Assembly (NCBI GenBank): GCA_918026815.1 | Contig: CAKJVC010000033.1 | Coordinates: forward strand, 62,001-126,000 | DNA length: 64,000 nucleotides | From: Chalara sp. BL73 | Lineage: Eukaryota > Ascomycota > Leotiomycetes > Helotiales | Direction: 5' to 3' | Part shown: positions 12,713 through 25,100 of the stretch, in pieces | Layout: each line of letters opens with the position of its first letter | Numbering within the stretch: position 1 is the stretch's first letter | The notes under the pieces: model-generated | Told to the model about the DNA's origin: nothing | The model's input: the letters and a program-made list of their open reading frames with translations, nothing else | Databases searched by the model: none | Translations under genes and position numbers: made by a program

Positions 12713-14487
12713 ATGTCGCCCTCAAACAAGCCGATCTTCGTGGCTACTCATCCAAGAGCCTGCAGTACCGCATTTGAAAGGGTAGTTGATCCTCGAACTG
12801 TCTTTCGAATCTCTCTTTCTTGCAAACTCTCCATGTTGCTCATGGCTGACATGTGATTGCACAACATACAGGTCTTCATGACCCGCCAAGATATCCTGCA
12901 ATGCGTTCACGAACCATTCGGTGATGCATTCTACTTTGGTCCGGAAAGATTAAGCTCTCGATATGAGGATGATGAGAAGGCTCGAGAGGAGAGTGGGTTC
13001 TCCCAGAGCACGTTCAAGACTATCTTTGAGAGGATTGAGCGAGAGGGGAAACAGGTTCGAGACATCTCTCTTTCCGTTCCATGCCCCGTTGTCCCGGGAA
13101 CCAGTCCCTAGAATTCACGGGCATACATACAAACTTCCTCAGCTACAAGTTAGTCAAGGCTATGGAGAAGTCTCCAGCGAATCACCTATCAGCGATGAAT
13201 GTCAAGTGATCGCGTGGTATATCTTGTTCAATGCAGACCGAGGGCAAAATAGCATGACCTGTGGATATTTCAATTCACGAAGAGAGTGTATACAGAAAAT
13301 TTCGAGCATCAGATTGCATAATTATACACGGGCATCCCATATCCAATTTTCTCCCAGCTTTAGATTCGTGCTGGGAACAAAACTTACAAACCCCAGGGGA
13401 AACGTCTCTTCATCAAGGACATTACTCACTATCTTGTCCCGCCTGAGGGCAAACCGGCTACAATTGCTCCGTCCCTCGGCGGGAAGGCCATCAAGAAAGG
13501 CGTGGGCACTCAGGGAGACGCGACCGGTAATTCCTCTTCCCCTGCTACTTAATCACGAAGCATATATTGACCGACTTCACAGTCACGAACGGCATCTCGA
13601 ACGGGATTACAAACGGCACCACGCACAATTCTGCCCCTTACCCATATAGCACAGAAGCAGAACCAGGTAACCCTACCGTAGTCCCAAACTCGGTTCTTGA
13701 ACACTTCCACTGGACATTCTTGATCCGTCACCCGCGACACTCCATCCCATCGTATTTCCGCTGCACTATCCCTCCCTTGGATGCCATCACCGGATTTTAT
13801 GATTTCATGCCTAGCGAGGCTGGATATGATGAACTCCGGCGTGTATTCGACTACCTCGTTGCCCAAAAGCAAGTTGGTCCTGCCATAGCTGGCAGAGATG
13901 AAGGAGAGGGAGTAAAGATAACGGTTGTGGATGCGGATGATTTGCTTGATAATCCGGAGGGGATTATCAAGGCGTATTGTAATGAGGTGGGAATTGAGTA
14001 GTAGGTTCCCATTTTCTTGACTGACGAAGTGGTTGGGGAGCGTGGTCTTGAGAAAGGGTGCATTTTTGATGGAGGCTAATGTTTTTCTCATGGACAGTTC
14101 ATCGTCAATGTTGATTTGGGATACTGAGGAAGCGCATCAGCGTGCACGAGACGCCTTTGAGAAATGGAAGGGCTTTCATGAAGATGCAATCAATAGCACG
14201 AGCTTGAAGCCTAGGGATGCGGCGCATGTGAGTTTCTATTCCCTAGCTTGATCCTCTCTTTCGTGTGCGTTCGTTTGCGTTCCCCTGCATATTTGATTCA
14301 AGCATGTGCTGGGAGTTCATCCACTGACCTGTGTTCTTCCAAGAAAAAGAAGACCAAGACCGTCGAATCCGAGAACGCGGAGTGGGTTGAAAAGTACGGC
14401 GAGAAGGGCGCTAAGGTCATCAGAGAAACTGTCGATGCCAATATCGCGGACTATGAATACCTCAAGAAATTTGCCATTAAGGTCTAA
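12713..14487 (+). CDS. Sulfotransferase-like P-loop protein
   Basis: Six exons: 12713-12781, 12872-13054, 13397-13526, 13583-13997, 14098-14227, 14344-14487. They total 1071 nt, or 356 aa, with consistent phases. The N-terminus has the motif HPRACSTAFER (residues 13-23), which resembles the 5'-phosphosulfate-binding loop of PAPS-dependent sulfotransferases. The segment RLFIKDITHYL follows, then FLIRHPRHSIPSYFR, which matches the 3'-phosphate-binding RxPxxxxxS strand and helix. The C-terminal half is charged and helical. Fungal genomes annotate such proteins as sulfotransferase or P-loop NTPase family members. The substrate cannot be read from sequence and the protein is probably cytosolic, since no signal peptide is seen. 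Intron 2 is unusually long (342 bp) and could hide a missed exon. All splice sites are GT..AG and there is no frame damage, so the gene looks functional. Confidence 0.8.
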
Positions 14488-15527
14488 TTTATCTGTTATG
14501 GGATGGCATAGGATGGCGAAAAGGTCTTGCAAAGGATATGTAATCAGATTGAATACCTTAGACAGGTGAGGGAAAGGATTTACGCACATTGGATGATGAA
14601 TAAGATATTTGTAACCATTTTTTATGATTGGTGACACTTCTATCTTATTGGATTGCGACAACTGGTCTTTTCAAGCAGTTTATGGTCTCCTGAATTGCAC
14701 CTTGTTTTTGATTATGTTGCGAACGGGGTTAGTACGCAAGCTTGAGCAATTCTCTTCGCGATCAAACGCCCAAGTACTACTAATATTATGTGCCGCTCAT
14801 GAGCCTGAGAAATCAGATTCTTTCCTTCCATCAGAATGTATACTATCCAAACGGAATGTGGCTAGCGCCTCAATATGGTAGCCGATAGCCTTTACAGGCT
14901 TGGAATTAAGCTTATACGGGAGGCCTGGATCAAGATGCTTACGTGAGAAGCATAAGGATAGGAGATGTCAGTTTTAGTAGCCAATCCGGTACTTGCCCTG
15001 ATGATATCGCCAGCTAAAAGCCCCCATGGAAGGGACCTTTCAGGGGTACGGAATCTCGCCTGTGGCTTGTGAGTGCCACAGGGTTAAGCCCCAATCTTGG
15101 CATCAGGCTAGTATTCTTTACCTGAATAGACTAGAGCCAGCCTACGAAGTCATCATGCTTCCGAGGACAGGCTGTATAGGATGCGGCCGAAGATGGATTG
15201 CCGAAATCTGAGGCTATTCCTGACTCCAAAAGAAGGCTTCTCTCCGCTATCATCGCCCCCGTGTTATCCTGAGGGATATCCACCCTGAGTAAGTACTATT
15301 CCTTCATCAGAAACAGATCAGAAACTTGGTCGAATTGTTTCAATATCTTTTTCAACAGACACATATAAGAGTAGGTTCTCGTCGCGGTTGGTATGTCTTT
15401 CTATCACTCATCTAGAGCATCACTTAATCATCTTCAATCTCCGAACACCTCTTCTGGGAAGTAACACGCTGTCTGCCAAGAGCTTCTTTTCAAGAATAAA
15501 ATTTAGCCCGATCTATCAATAGACAGT
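14488..15527. other. Intergenic
   Basis: One kilobase between two plus-strand genes. No recognisable coding or RNA gene was found. The last 200 bp are the likely promoter and 5' leader of the secreted-protein gene. Confidence 0.4.
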
Positions 15528-16891
15528 ATGAGGACTACTGGGATTCTTACTGTGCTTCTCGCCACGGGGGCTCTCGCATTTCCAACATCAACCGAGAGGC
15601 TTGACGCTGTTGCTCGTGATACAGGTACTTAAATACAGTATTCTTGGTCGTCCACAAACATCGTAACTAAGCTCCACCAGAATTATCTCTCGCCCCCGAA
15701 CTCCATCCAAGAAACCCAGCCACAACGCCGGCTACCACGCAACCAAAGACAGACGACGTTCCAAAGATCAAAGGAGCTGGTTCTCCGCCGAAAGGGAAAA
15801 CATCAGACACAGCAAATGACAAGGACGCCGTACCCAAGGTAACAGACGCTAAGGCAACCAGTCCTAACACAGCAAACAGCAATGGAGCCTCCCTCAAAGG
15901 CTCCTCAGTAAAGAATATAGCAAATCTTAAGCCTATGGCGGTCGCTAAGACCGCTCAGGCACCGGCCGGTGACCTTGTAGAAGCAAGCAAGGCCTACGAG
16001 GCAGTCCTTAAAAAGCTGGGAATTCAGGATAAGCAGAAGCGAGCACTAGAGAAACGAACAAAACTGGAGGATTTCCTCAATAGCAGGGCTTCGAAATCAG
16101 CAAAAATCGGTAAGCCCATCTTTCTAAAGTAAGATATGCGTGAAGGGCGCGAGCTTGCCATTTAGCCATCTCCTGAGCAGCATATCATACTATCACTGTA
16201 GATGGGGGCGTATTCGCATTCGCGGAATGATGCTAATATGGTGCAGCCTTACAACACCAATCCGTTGGGGGTGATACCGCAACCGCCTACGTCGGTACTG
16301 TTGGCCTTACTAGCTGCTCTGCACTTGTCTATGCTTCTGGCACCAAGTTAGTTTGACCCCTTTCTTACTTCTTCATCCTTTCACAGCGCCGAGAACTCCT
16401 CCTCATTCAGGCTTTCAAATAACGCATGCTAACAAGCCTACAGCGTCGTCATCGGACATTTCTTCCCCACGGACGATGGTGTTGCAGATGGCACGCCCCT
16501 CGACGGGAACACCAAAAACCTTCAAGTCAGCATCCCTACGCAGGTAAGCGGGTTCAAAAAAGCTCTAACAGACAGTGGCCTCTCAGGCACCGAGGCGAAC
16601 GGGCGATGGGTCTTCGTTCACCCCGTTAACGACCAGAAGGCCAAGTTGTACTGGGGTGCTCATGGACGCATCGCAGCATGGGCCGAAGAGCTCGCTGGTG
16701 CCGAGAATGTGCAGCTCACGCCATATCTCCTCACGCCTGCCGAAATGCAAACACACGCGCAGACAAACATGCATAATGGGTTAGGCGTTGTATATGCGAT
16801 CCGTGGGAAGGTTTATTATGGAAACACCAAGATATCTGAGAGCGGGGTTAAAAGAACTGTCTGGAGCAGGATTTTGAACTCTTCTTCTTAA
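15528..16891 (+). CDS. Secreted protein of unknown function, low-complexity linker plus C-terminal globular domain
   Basis: Four exons: 15528-15624, 15681-16109, 16247-16346, 16444-16891. They total 1074 nt, or 357 aa. The product opens with a classic signal peptide (MRTTGILTVLLATGALAFP) with predicted cleavage after Ala-17. Residues 30-105 form a Pro/Thr/Lys/Ala-rich extended linker, and about residues 110-170 a charged helical segment rich in Lys and Glu. The C-terminal half (about residues 185-357) is globular, with motifs VGTVGLTSCSALVYASG, VVIGHFFPT and YAIRGKVYYGN. The middle motif resembles small fungal proteins with a hydrophobic strand followed by a conserved His, but I cannot name the family. 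No cysteine framework of an effector or hydrophobin is evident. It is probably extracellular. Intron phases are consistent and no damage is visible. Confidence 0.75.
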
Positions 16892-17478
16892 GAGTTGGGA
16901 CGTCAGAGAGCAAGTCTCTTAACAGGTGGTGTATTGATCTAATGCTTGTACGTTTCGGTTATTGCTTAGTTGTGGATATTTTCTTGCTTTGTTCTGGTAT
17001 GGTTGGCGTCGGCGAGATGGGGTATACGATCTTGACAATTTTGACTGGGAGTTTGGAGTTAGGAGTTAAAACATACCAAAAATAAATGCAGTATAGCTCG
17101 AAAATAAGCCCCTGGTAGATGTGCTGTGTAAAAGTGACACGTTGGTAAGAAAGCTAAATTCTAGAAGGGAAAGCAAGCTTATCCACCTGGAGAAGGGCTT
17201 GCGAATTTCCCCATAGTAGAAAATCTAATATACCAGCAAAGGCTCTCACGCCAGCTGAGGGTTGTGTTCACGCAAGTGAATATTATTCGCTCTTCTTCTT
17301 TGCCACGAAATTATATAAACTGAATGTGCAGATAGTTTAGTATATTGACGAAGTCTTTTTGAGATATGATGCCTCAGGCATCATATTTCTAGAGCTAGGC
17401 CTGATTTGTGAGCTATAAGGCAGCTCTATAACCCCACCACTATCTCAACCTTAACTTTGGAACAAGCTCAACAATAAA
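16892..17478. other. Intergenic between secreted protein and CSN1
   Basis: About 590 bp, probably the 3' untranslated region of the secreted-protein gene followed by the CSN1 promoter. A palindromic ATGATGCCTCAGGCATCAT stands out near 17367-17385; otherwise nothing is recognised. Confidence 0.45.
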
Positions 17479-19016
17479 ATGTCGTCCTCTAAGAAGAAGA
17501 GCATCGTGGTTTCAGGTATGCTCTATAGTTCTATTTCCTTTGAATGTTTGAACGTCGTCCTGATGCACCATAGATCCTCCAAAATTCGACCTGGAAGCCT
17601 ACATTCAAAACTACCAGGGACGAACCAGACTTGAACGGTTTCTCTTAATCGGCAATACCTCTACGTTCCTTGCACAAGATGCTCTCAAGCTTGCTGTGGC
17701 GGAAGCAAAGGCTGGCCGAGATGTCAGAAAATACGTGGATGCTGTGGCCGATCTCTCAAGAGTTGCCCCAAACGAGCCAGAAGCATACAAAGACAAGGGC
17801 TGGATAGAGACTACGGAGAAGAAGAATGCCGCAGAAGCGCAGCGTCTGGAAGCTGAGCTGAAAGGCTACAAGAATAATCTCATCAAGGAGAGCGTGCGGG
17901 TAAATTCTGGCCTTTCACTCATGCAACGTGATTGCAGATAACTAACTGAAGTTTAGATGGGCAACGAGGAACTAGGCTTGTTCTATCAGGCGACTGGTGA
18001 TCTTGCACGGTCCTACGAGGCCTATAGTCGTATGCGACAAGATGTCAGTATTGGTAGGCATATCATCGACATTGGTCGCCACCTCATAGAAGTCGCCATT
18101 GAGCAGAAAAACTGGGTTGCTGTAAGCACCAACGTACAGAAGCTCAATGGTGCTCATGCAACACCCGAGGAGGAAAAGAACCTCCAACCTTTCGTATCTG
18201 CGGCTTCCGGTTTGGCACAAATGGATGCTGGTGAATACTATAAGGCAGCTAGATCGTTTCTCAACATAGATCCCGGCATGGGCTCAAGCTGCAACACAAT
18301 CATCAGCCCCAACGATATCGCAGTCTATGGTGGACTATGTGCCCTTGCATCTATGGATCGTAACGAGATTACTACTAGGGTGTTGGAGAACTCAAATTTT
18401 CGCACATACCTAGAGCTTGAGCCTCATATCAGAAAAGCAATTTCTTTCTTCGTCAACAGCCGTTATTCCGCCTGCCTCAATGTCCTCGAAAGCTACCGAT
18501 CTGACTACCTTCTGGATATCTACCTCCAAAAGCATCTTGATGACTTGTACTATATGGTTCGGAGCAAGAGCATCGTTCAATACTTCATCCCATTTTCGTG
18601 CGTCACACTCGATAGCTTGAATGCTGCTTTTGCTGCTCCTGGCAAGTCAATTGAAAAAGAGCTTGCCAAAATGATAGAGCGGAAGGAACTTGATGGTCGA
18701 ATTGATACACAAAATCGAGTAAGTGTGTCCAGGCATTCATCTTGCCGCATGAACTAATATTCTACAGCTCCTCACCTCTGTACCCGCCGCGCCACGAGCG
18801 ACCCTTCATAGCGATGCTCTCAAGACAGCTAGATTGTATGAGCAAGAGGCACTTCTACGAATCCAGCACATGAACATCGTGGCTGCGGATCTAGAAGTGA
18901 GATCGAAAGGCAAAGGAACTGCCTCGCTGGATGATGCTTTCAATCAGAACGATACCTTCACTGGATCTTTCGGGGCTGGAGGTCGGAGTCTGCGTTCTAG
19001 AGCTGGCTTTCAATAG
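17479..19016 (+). CDS. csnA: COP9 signalosome complex subunit 1
   Basis: Four exons: 17479-17515, 17574-17899, 17957-18718, 18768-19016. They total 1374 nt, or 457 aa, the size expected of fungal CSN1/CsnA. The N-terminal region carries the FDLEAYIQNYQGRTRLERFL segment typical of CSN1 and the related proteasome lid subunit Rpn7. TPR-like helices follow (ELGLFYQATGDLARSYEAYSRM), and the PCI domain lies at about residues 290-410. The C-terminus is a basic, Gly/Ser-rich tail. The COP9 signalosome removes NEDD8 from cullins and in fungi links light and development. Subunit 1 is a PCI scaffold subunit acting in nucleus and cytosol. Assignment over Rpn7 rests on the N-terminal motif and the tail. 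The gene appears intact and has ordinary base composition. Confidence 0.88.
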
Positions 19017-20099
19017 AGGCATGTTCTTCATGTAGGCATATAAATGGCGTTAAAGGTAAATAAGGGGCATAGCGGTTACTGGAAGGTTGGTGATGTAGGC
19101 GTTCTGAGAAATAAACAAGAGACTAGCTCGTTATTATGCAATGAATGAAAAATACAAAAAGTTATTGGCTGATGTATATGCTAACAAGCCTTTCGAAACT
19201 CTTCAATGCTTGGCATCATGGACAGTCTATCATCTTTGCCAGGCAATTACATCACTGTTCAGAATGCTCATACATATCTGGGCTATTTCGGGTTGTGGCT
19301 TTCTCAAGTTACATGAGAGTCAGATGATATGATTTGCTACTAGTATTTTGGTAACCCCCACCTGAACGAATTCCAATCTTGGCCAACAGCCGCATATCGA
19401 ATTCGAGCCTCCTTTCCCATCGAACTTTTAATCTTGGGACCTGCAGGGGCTGCTTAGCTGCCAGCAGATAGCTGCAGCCTTGCATCAGATGCAGGCACCA
19501 AAAATATGAGAACGAACAGGACTTGGTGAGGCAAGATAAAGCCTGCGCGTAATGGTGCGGGAAGCGCCGAGGGAGGGCGGCTCTACATATATGTAGAAGG
19601 TTGTACATGCGTGGGAAGCGTCTACAACTCAGTAATAAAGCCACAAGTATCAGCATTAGACACTTCTTCCAGAAAATGGAAGAGAGGCTCCTGCTTGGAG
19701 AGAACACGCGCGTGTGGCGCTTTGCCTCGTTTTCGGGGACTCAGCTCTTGGTGTGACCAAAATCGTCACAGAGCACCCTTCGTGCTCAACACATATATAT
19801 GGTTTGCCACTCCTTCAAAGGTAGGATTTCGACAGCATTCGGCATCTATTGCTTTGAGTAGCAGCTCTATCTACACTTGGCGATTTCTTTGAAAGTCCTG
19901 AGCCAGGCTTGGACGTTCGGCCTAGTTGCTCTTACGTTTCTTGGAAATTCCTATCTCGATATCCTGGTCACTTGAACACAAGCATAAGCACAAGTATAAA
20001 GATATATCAGCGCCGCAAATCGCGTCAGGTTCAAACTTAACACGAGCCATCCATTCTACGAACTCTGAAAGTGTAGCTCTGGCCAGATTCAGCTCCATA
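19017..20099. other. Intergenic
   Basis: About 1.1 kb. It holds the 3' end of the CSN1 transcript and the promoter of the membrane-protein gene. Frames up to 132 codons occur but show no domain. Confidence 0.45.
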
Positions 20100-20821
20100 A
20101 TGGCACGCAGCAAGGCACTCCTGGGCATACTTCTCGCATCCTGCTTCTACGCAGTCCAAGCATATCACGGCGATACATGCTGCAACCTCGCCAAATCCGA
20201 AGGTGCCTTTATATCTCCTCCACCGCTAGCCAATCAGACATGCGGTCAGTCGTATGACCCCCGTCTCCCACCTGCTCCCGATCTCCTCGTCAGCTACAGT
20301 TTCTGCTCCTCAAGATGCGGTGGTATGGGACTTTCGAAAGTCAGGATCCCAAGTCAATGGGCTGCACCACTTGTTCAGTTTATTCTTCCATCGATTATCT
20401 TTAGCATGACCATTCCAAGGAGGAAAAGGGTCGGCTTTGAATGGATGTTTGATTGGCGATGCGAGTGGACAGGGTTTAGTATTGTGAACAACGGAATCCG
20501 GCTCGTGGTTTCCTTCGTGCTCTTTGCATTGCAATTTATTCCGGTGTTTGTCGACACGATCCTATGGATATCGATCATTATTGTTGGTGCCGGCAATATG
20601 ATCATAGGAGGTAATTGTTCTAGACTGACTGAGACATTGAAATATGCTAATCTAGTCCATAGGTATCTATGAAGCACATCTCGACTACCGAATTGTCAAA
20701 TTCGTCGCAGAATCTGAGGAAACAGATCTCTCGCCCGACATCAAGAAAGAGCTACTGGTCACGCTTGCCTGTGGTAACCTCAAACGCGATGAACAAGCTG
20801 CAATACCGACTATTGCCAGAA

Positions 20822-20825
20822 GTAT
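20822..20825. repeat. Target-site duplication (left), GTAT
   Basis: GTAT immediately precedes the left outer LTR and recurs at 38018-38021 right after the right LTR. It could be read as 5 bp (AGTAT) if the terminal A of the LTR is shared. Confidence 0.85.
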
Positions 20826-21174
20826 TGTGGTGGGGATTGATTCCTTTTTCTTTGCAGTTGTCACGTGATGAAGTGTGGTTGCTAGTCATGTGACCTCGGA
20901 TCGAAGGGTGCATATAAGGGATGCTTTCAGTGCTGGGGATCAACAACAACCAACAATCATCAATTATCAACAACAACACTTAGAACGCTATATTAATACA
21001 ACTGATTCTACTCTTCTATATATTATATCTTATAAGCTATTGACGTTTATTTATTATATAAAGCTTAGGTTCACCGGTGCTCTCTTTAGTATGCTACAGC
21101 TACTGCTATTACGCTTATAAGTTTTGTGCTAAATCCTGTTGCTGTTCTTGCTTTTCAGCATGTTCTTCGCTACA
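20826..21174 (+). repeat. Left LTR of outer element
   Basis: 349 bp, beginning TGTGGTGGGGATTG and ending CGCTACA. It aligns without gaps to 37669-38017. Its first about 200 bp look unmutated, while its last about 120 bp have acquired T where the right copy retains C. It contains CACGTG at about 20862 and a TATA-like CATATAAG at about 20911. Confidence 0.93.
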
Positions 21175-24100
21175 TGTATTTTTAGTGACTTACGCAGGGG
21201 ATCAAACACTTTTTGTAGCAACAGCGAAGCCTATAAACGCGATATGCAGTGCGAAAAAGCAAAAAAAAAAAAGCACCGGCACAACTTTTTTTTCTAAGTA
21301 CGCTTTACTAACGAGCTACTCGATAAAAAGCTATACGGCGATGTTTTTGTAATACAAAAAAAAACGCTACAAGCTTACAAGGTTAAAAAGCGTCACAACA
21401 GCCTACAAGGACCTATTCAGTTAGTGATCTCTGCCAGCAAGCGACTTTTCTGGACGACATCCTAAAAATAAAAGCCAGCGTGCAAACGCTAAAGCCAAGC
21501 ACTTGAACAGCACTCAGAAAATAAAAAACCTAAAAATACCGAAATTCAGTACAATAATCAAAGTCAGACAAATAGCAAAAAGCTACAAAACTTCGGCATA
21601 AACTGAGCATACGCTAATTTACAGCATAAAAAAGTTCCGTTGAAAAAATTTCAGCAAAAAGTTTCACTAAAAGTGCTTTAAACGCTTTAGCAAAACAGTA
21701 GTTACTATTAAAGTTTAAATAGCCAGTATAAAGCAAATAAATATAAAAATTACTTTTGTTGCTGCTGCAAGCTGTTGAATTAAGTATATAGATTGCTTTA
21801 ATAGCAACGACTAGTTATATCAACTTTTTTTTTTATGCTCGAAAGCTTTTTAACAAAACAACTTTTTGCTTATTACTACTGCTATAGTACTTACACTATA
21901 TACAATGTTTTTTGCATCGGCACTAAAATCCGTGTTTACAGTTAACGAGTTAAAAAAAAACAAGCTCGAAGATTTTATTTTAAGTTTATTTTCCGACAAA
22001 ATATACAAGTACAAAAAACTTAAAAAACAATCGGTTGTTTTTACAAGTTTAAGCCGACTATATAACTGTGTTTACTTTCAACTTATGCCGGTACTCGGAA
22101 AATATAACAGTTCGTTTTTTAATAACAAAAAAGTTACTATATACTTTAAGTTTTTTAATAAAAGCTTTAAAAATCATAAAATCCAAAACGACAAAAAAAA
22201 AAAAAAAAAGCAGCAAAATACGCTTCGGTTTAACTGAAAAAAAAAATTGAACAGTTAAACGAATACAGTAATTTAGCTGTAATATAAAAAGCTTTTCAGC
22301 AAAATTTATTAAAAAAGTACCGGTATAAAAACTCGAAACAGCTTTTATATACTATCGCATATTTCGACAAATACGTCAAAAACTTTAAAGCAATTAATAA
22401 TCGAAGTTACGTAACACAAAGTTAAATATATTTATATTGCAAAAAATTTAACTAAGCTAAATTAAAATACTTAAAAAAAAAAGTTATTACAAACAAAATA
22501 CTAACGTTTAAGTTTTTATATAAACTGTTTTATAAACTGCAAGCAAAAGTTTTTAAATATGCAGCAAAGTTTAAAAAGCTAAAAACAGAAAGTATTAAAC
22601 TTTACAAAAAAGTCTATAAATATATTAAAAACGAATATACAGTATTAAAAAAAAAAAAAATTTAGTACAAAAACAAAAAATAAAAAAACTATTTACAAAG
22701 TTTAAAAACTTAAAAATAAACACTTTTTTTGTATTTGCAAAAACGTATTCAGCACTTTCGGCATTTTCGGCTTTTAAAATAAAAAATCGCAAAAAAACTA
22801 TTTTGCTTTTTGTTAAAAAAAAATCTTTTGAAAACCGTTTTGTTACAAATAAAAAAATCGACAATATTACAAAAAACTTAAAACGTTTACAAATTTTACA
22901 AACTGTTGTAAAACGAGCTTATTAAAAAGCTCGAATAGCTAATTTTAACTATTTTAAAAAAAATTATACTAAAAAATATAAAGTTAATTACGAAGAATTT
23001 TTAAAAAAAAAAAAATTCAAAAACGACAATATTTGCAAATAGTATAAAAATTACTAGTTAAGTAATATAAAACTTTAAAAACTCTATAAGTACATAAACT
23101 AGTGCTATAACTACAAAAAGTTTATAAACTTAAACGTTATTTATAAGTTTAACAAAAACTATTATATTTATTTAAAGTTTTAAAAAGCTAAAAAAACTTT
23201 TATACCGGTACAGTTTAGCAACGACTTTTCGCAAAAAAATCAAGTTATAGCGCGAACTATTAATACTAAATTCAGCTATATTTCCGAAAATAAAAAACGA
23301 GCTTTAAAAAAAAAAGTTTAGTTCAAAAAAAAAAAAGCTTAAACTCGAAAAAAAAACGTAGTTAACAATATTAAAACTTACGTTTATAAAACTAAAAATA
23401 TACTAACAAAAACGAAGCTTAGTAATAAAATAAGTGTTTAAGTGCAAAACTTTATTGTAAAAAAAGCAAAAATAAAACTTGTAAAAACAAAACTATTTAC
23501 TAGAAAAAAAAAGCGTTAAGCGCTATATAACTTTAAACTTACGTTACAAAAAAAGCTTTAAAAGCAAACGAAACACAGTATAGTTAAAACACTGCAGCTA
23601 AAAACGGTACGTTTTTAAAAAAGCGCTTTTGAAAACAAGCTTGAAAAATCAGAAAAAACTAGCTTAAAACAAAAACTTACAAAAGCCTAAAAATCGAAAC
23701 TTACAGTAGCGAATGCGCTAGCTAAGCTTAGCTACAGCTATAAAAGTTTGTTAGCGAAACTTATAACTTAAAAGTCGATTTTTAAAAAATTTACTGTAAA
23801 AAAACTATTATTACTAGCAAATCCGGCTTTGCTTTTTAAACGACGGCTTAAAACTTTAAAAAAAACTTTAAATAAAAAAATAAAGTATGCACTTATTAAA
23901 AAAAGTATAATAAGTTTAAACAAATTAGTAATTTGCTTTAGCGTTAATACAGCAATTAAGTATATACTTAATAAAAGTATAATCGGCTTAAAAAAACTAG
24001 TTAATTGTAGCAAAACTATAGCTAACATTAGTTTTAGCTTAGTAAAGCTATACTTTAATTATTCGGAAGTTTATTTTTTTACGCTAAAAATAGTTATTAC

Positions 24101-25100
24101 ACTAACAAAGCGTTTAAAACTCGTAAACATTAAAACTACGCTTAATACAAGCGCCGAAATTAGTTTAATAACGTTAAAAGTTGCAACAAAAATAAACATT
24201 TTTATTACTTGAAACAACAATATAGCTTTAAAAACTATTATAGAAAATACGTCGAAATTTATAAAGTTTGTAAACAATTTGCCGGTTACTATTAGCAATA
24301 CAGTTATAAAAACCCGATTTTATATTATAAACTTTTTTAGTTTTAAACTGATTTTAAACTTTTTATTTATACGCAAAACTAAAATAGTATTTTGCTATTT
24401 TAAAAACTTTTTTAACAGTTTTGTTTTTGCTTTTTTTTAAAACTTAAAAACCGGCTTAATTACTATAGTAAAAACAAATACCGAAACGAAATTTGCAAAA
24501 AACGCTGTAATACGTTAAACTTAAAACACTATCGAAATAATCGAGTTTAATAGTAATAACAAATATACAACAAATTCGAAAAACTAGCAATATTTGTAGT
24601 TAACTGCGTAGCTATAAATAGCTTTTGTACAACAAACGTAGAAATGTTTTAAAAAAGCTTTTAGTTTGTTTCAATATTTAAAAAACTTAAAAACAAGTTT
24701 TACTTTTTTAAAAAAAAAAACAAACTTGTAAATAATTTATAAAACATAAATACTTATTTAGTTTTAAATTTTGTAAAAACAGATTTTAACTTTAATTGCA
24801 CACTTTTTTTTTATAAAAAAAAAACAACGTAGTATTTTAGCGTAAATACAGTATACAAAACTAAAAACAAAAAAATCCGTCTAGTAAATAAAGCTAACGA
24901 AATAAGCAATATTTCGAAAAGCAAAAGTAATTAATATAAAAAATTTAAAGCAAAAAACGTTTTTTAAAAGCAAATTGAAATATATTAAAAATATATTATT
25001 TTTAGGTTTTCGGAAATTTTTAAAAAGTCAAAACTTACGCTTAAAAAACTAAAAAACTTAAATATTAAAAATATGCTACAGTTTGCAAAAAAAAAGTTTT
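21175..25100 (+). other. Outer element: leader and presumed gag region, highly mutated
   Basis: Nearly 4 kb of extreme AT-rich DNA between the left LTR and the start of recognisable reverse transcriptase. By position it should contain the primer-binding site and gag/protease, but stop codons occur every few codons and I could not match a gag domain. Short frames (for example plus 21866-22237) are composition artefacts, not supported genes. Confidence 0.6.

Noticed and set aside
21866..24298. Several AT-rich frames of 60-130 codons on both strands (for example 21866-22237 plus, 23829-24212 plus, 23768-24028 minus)
   Set aside because: They consist of Lys, Asn, Ile, Phe and Leu codons in hypermutated transposon DNA, with no domain; they are expected by chance at this composition.
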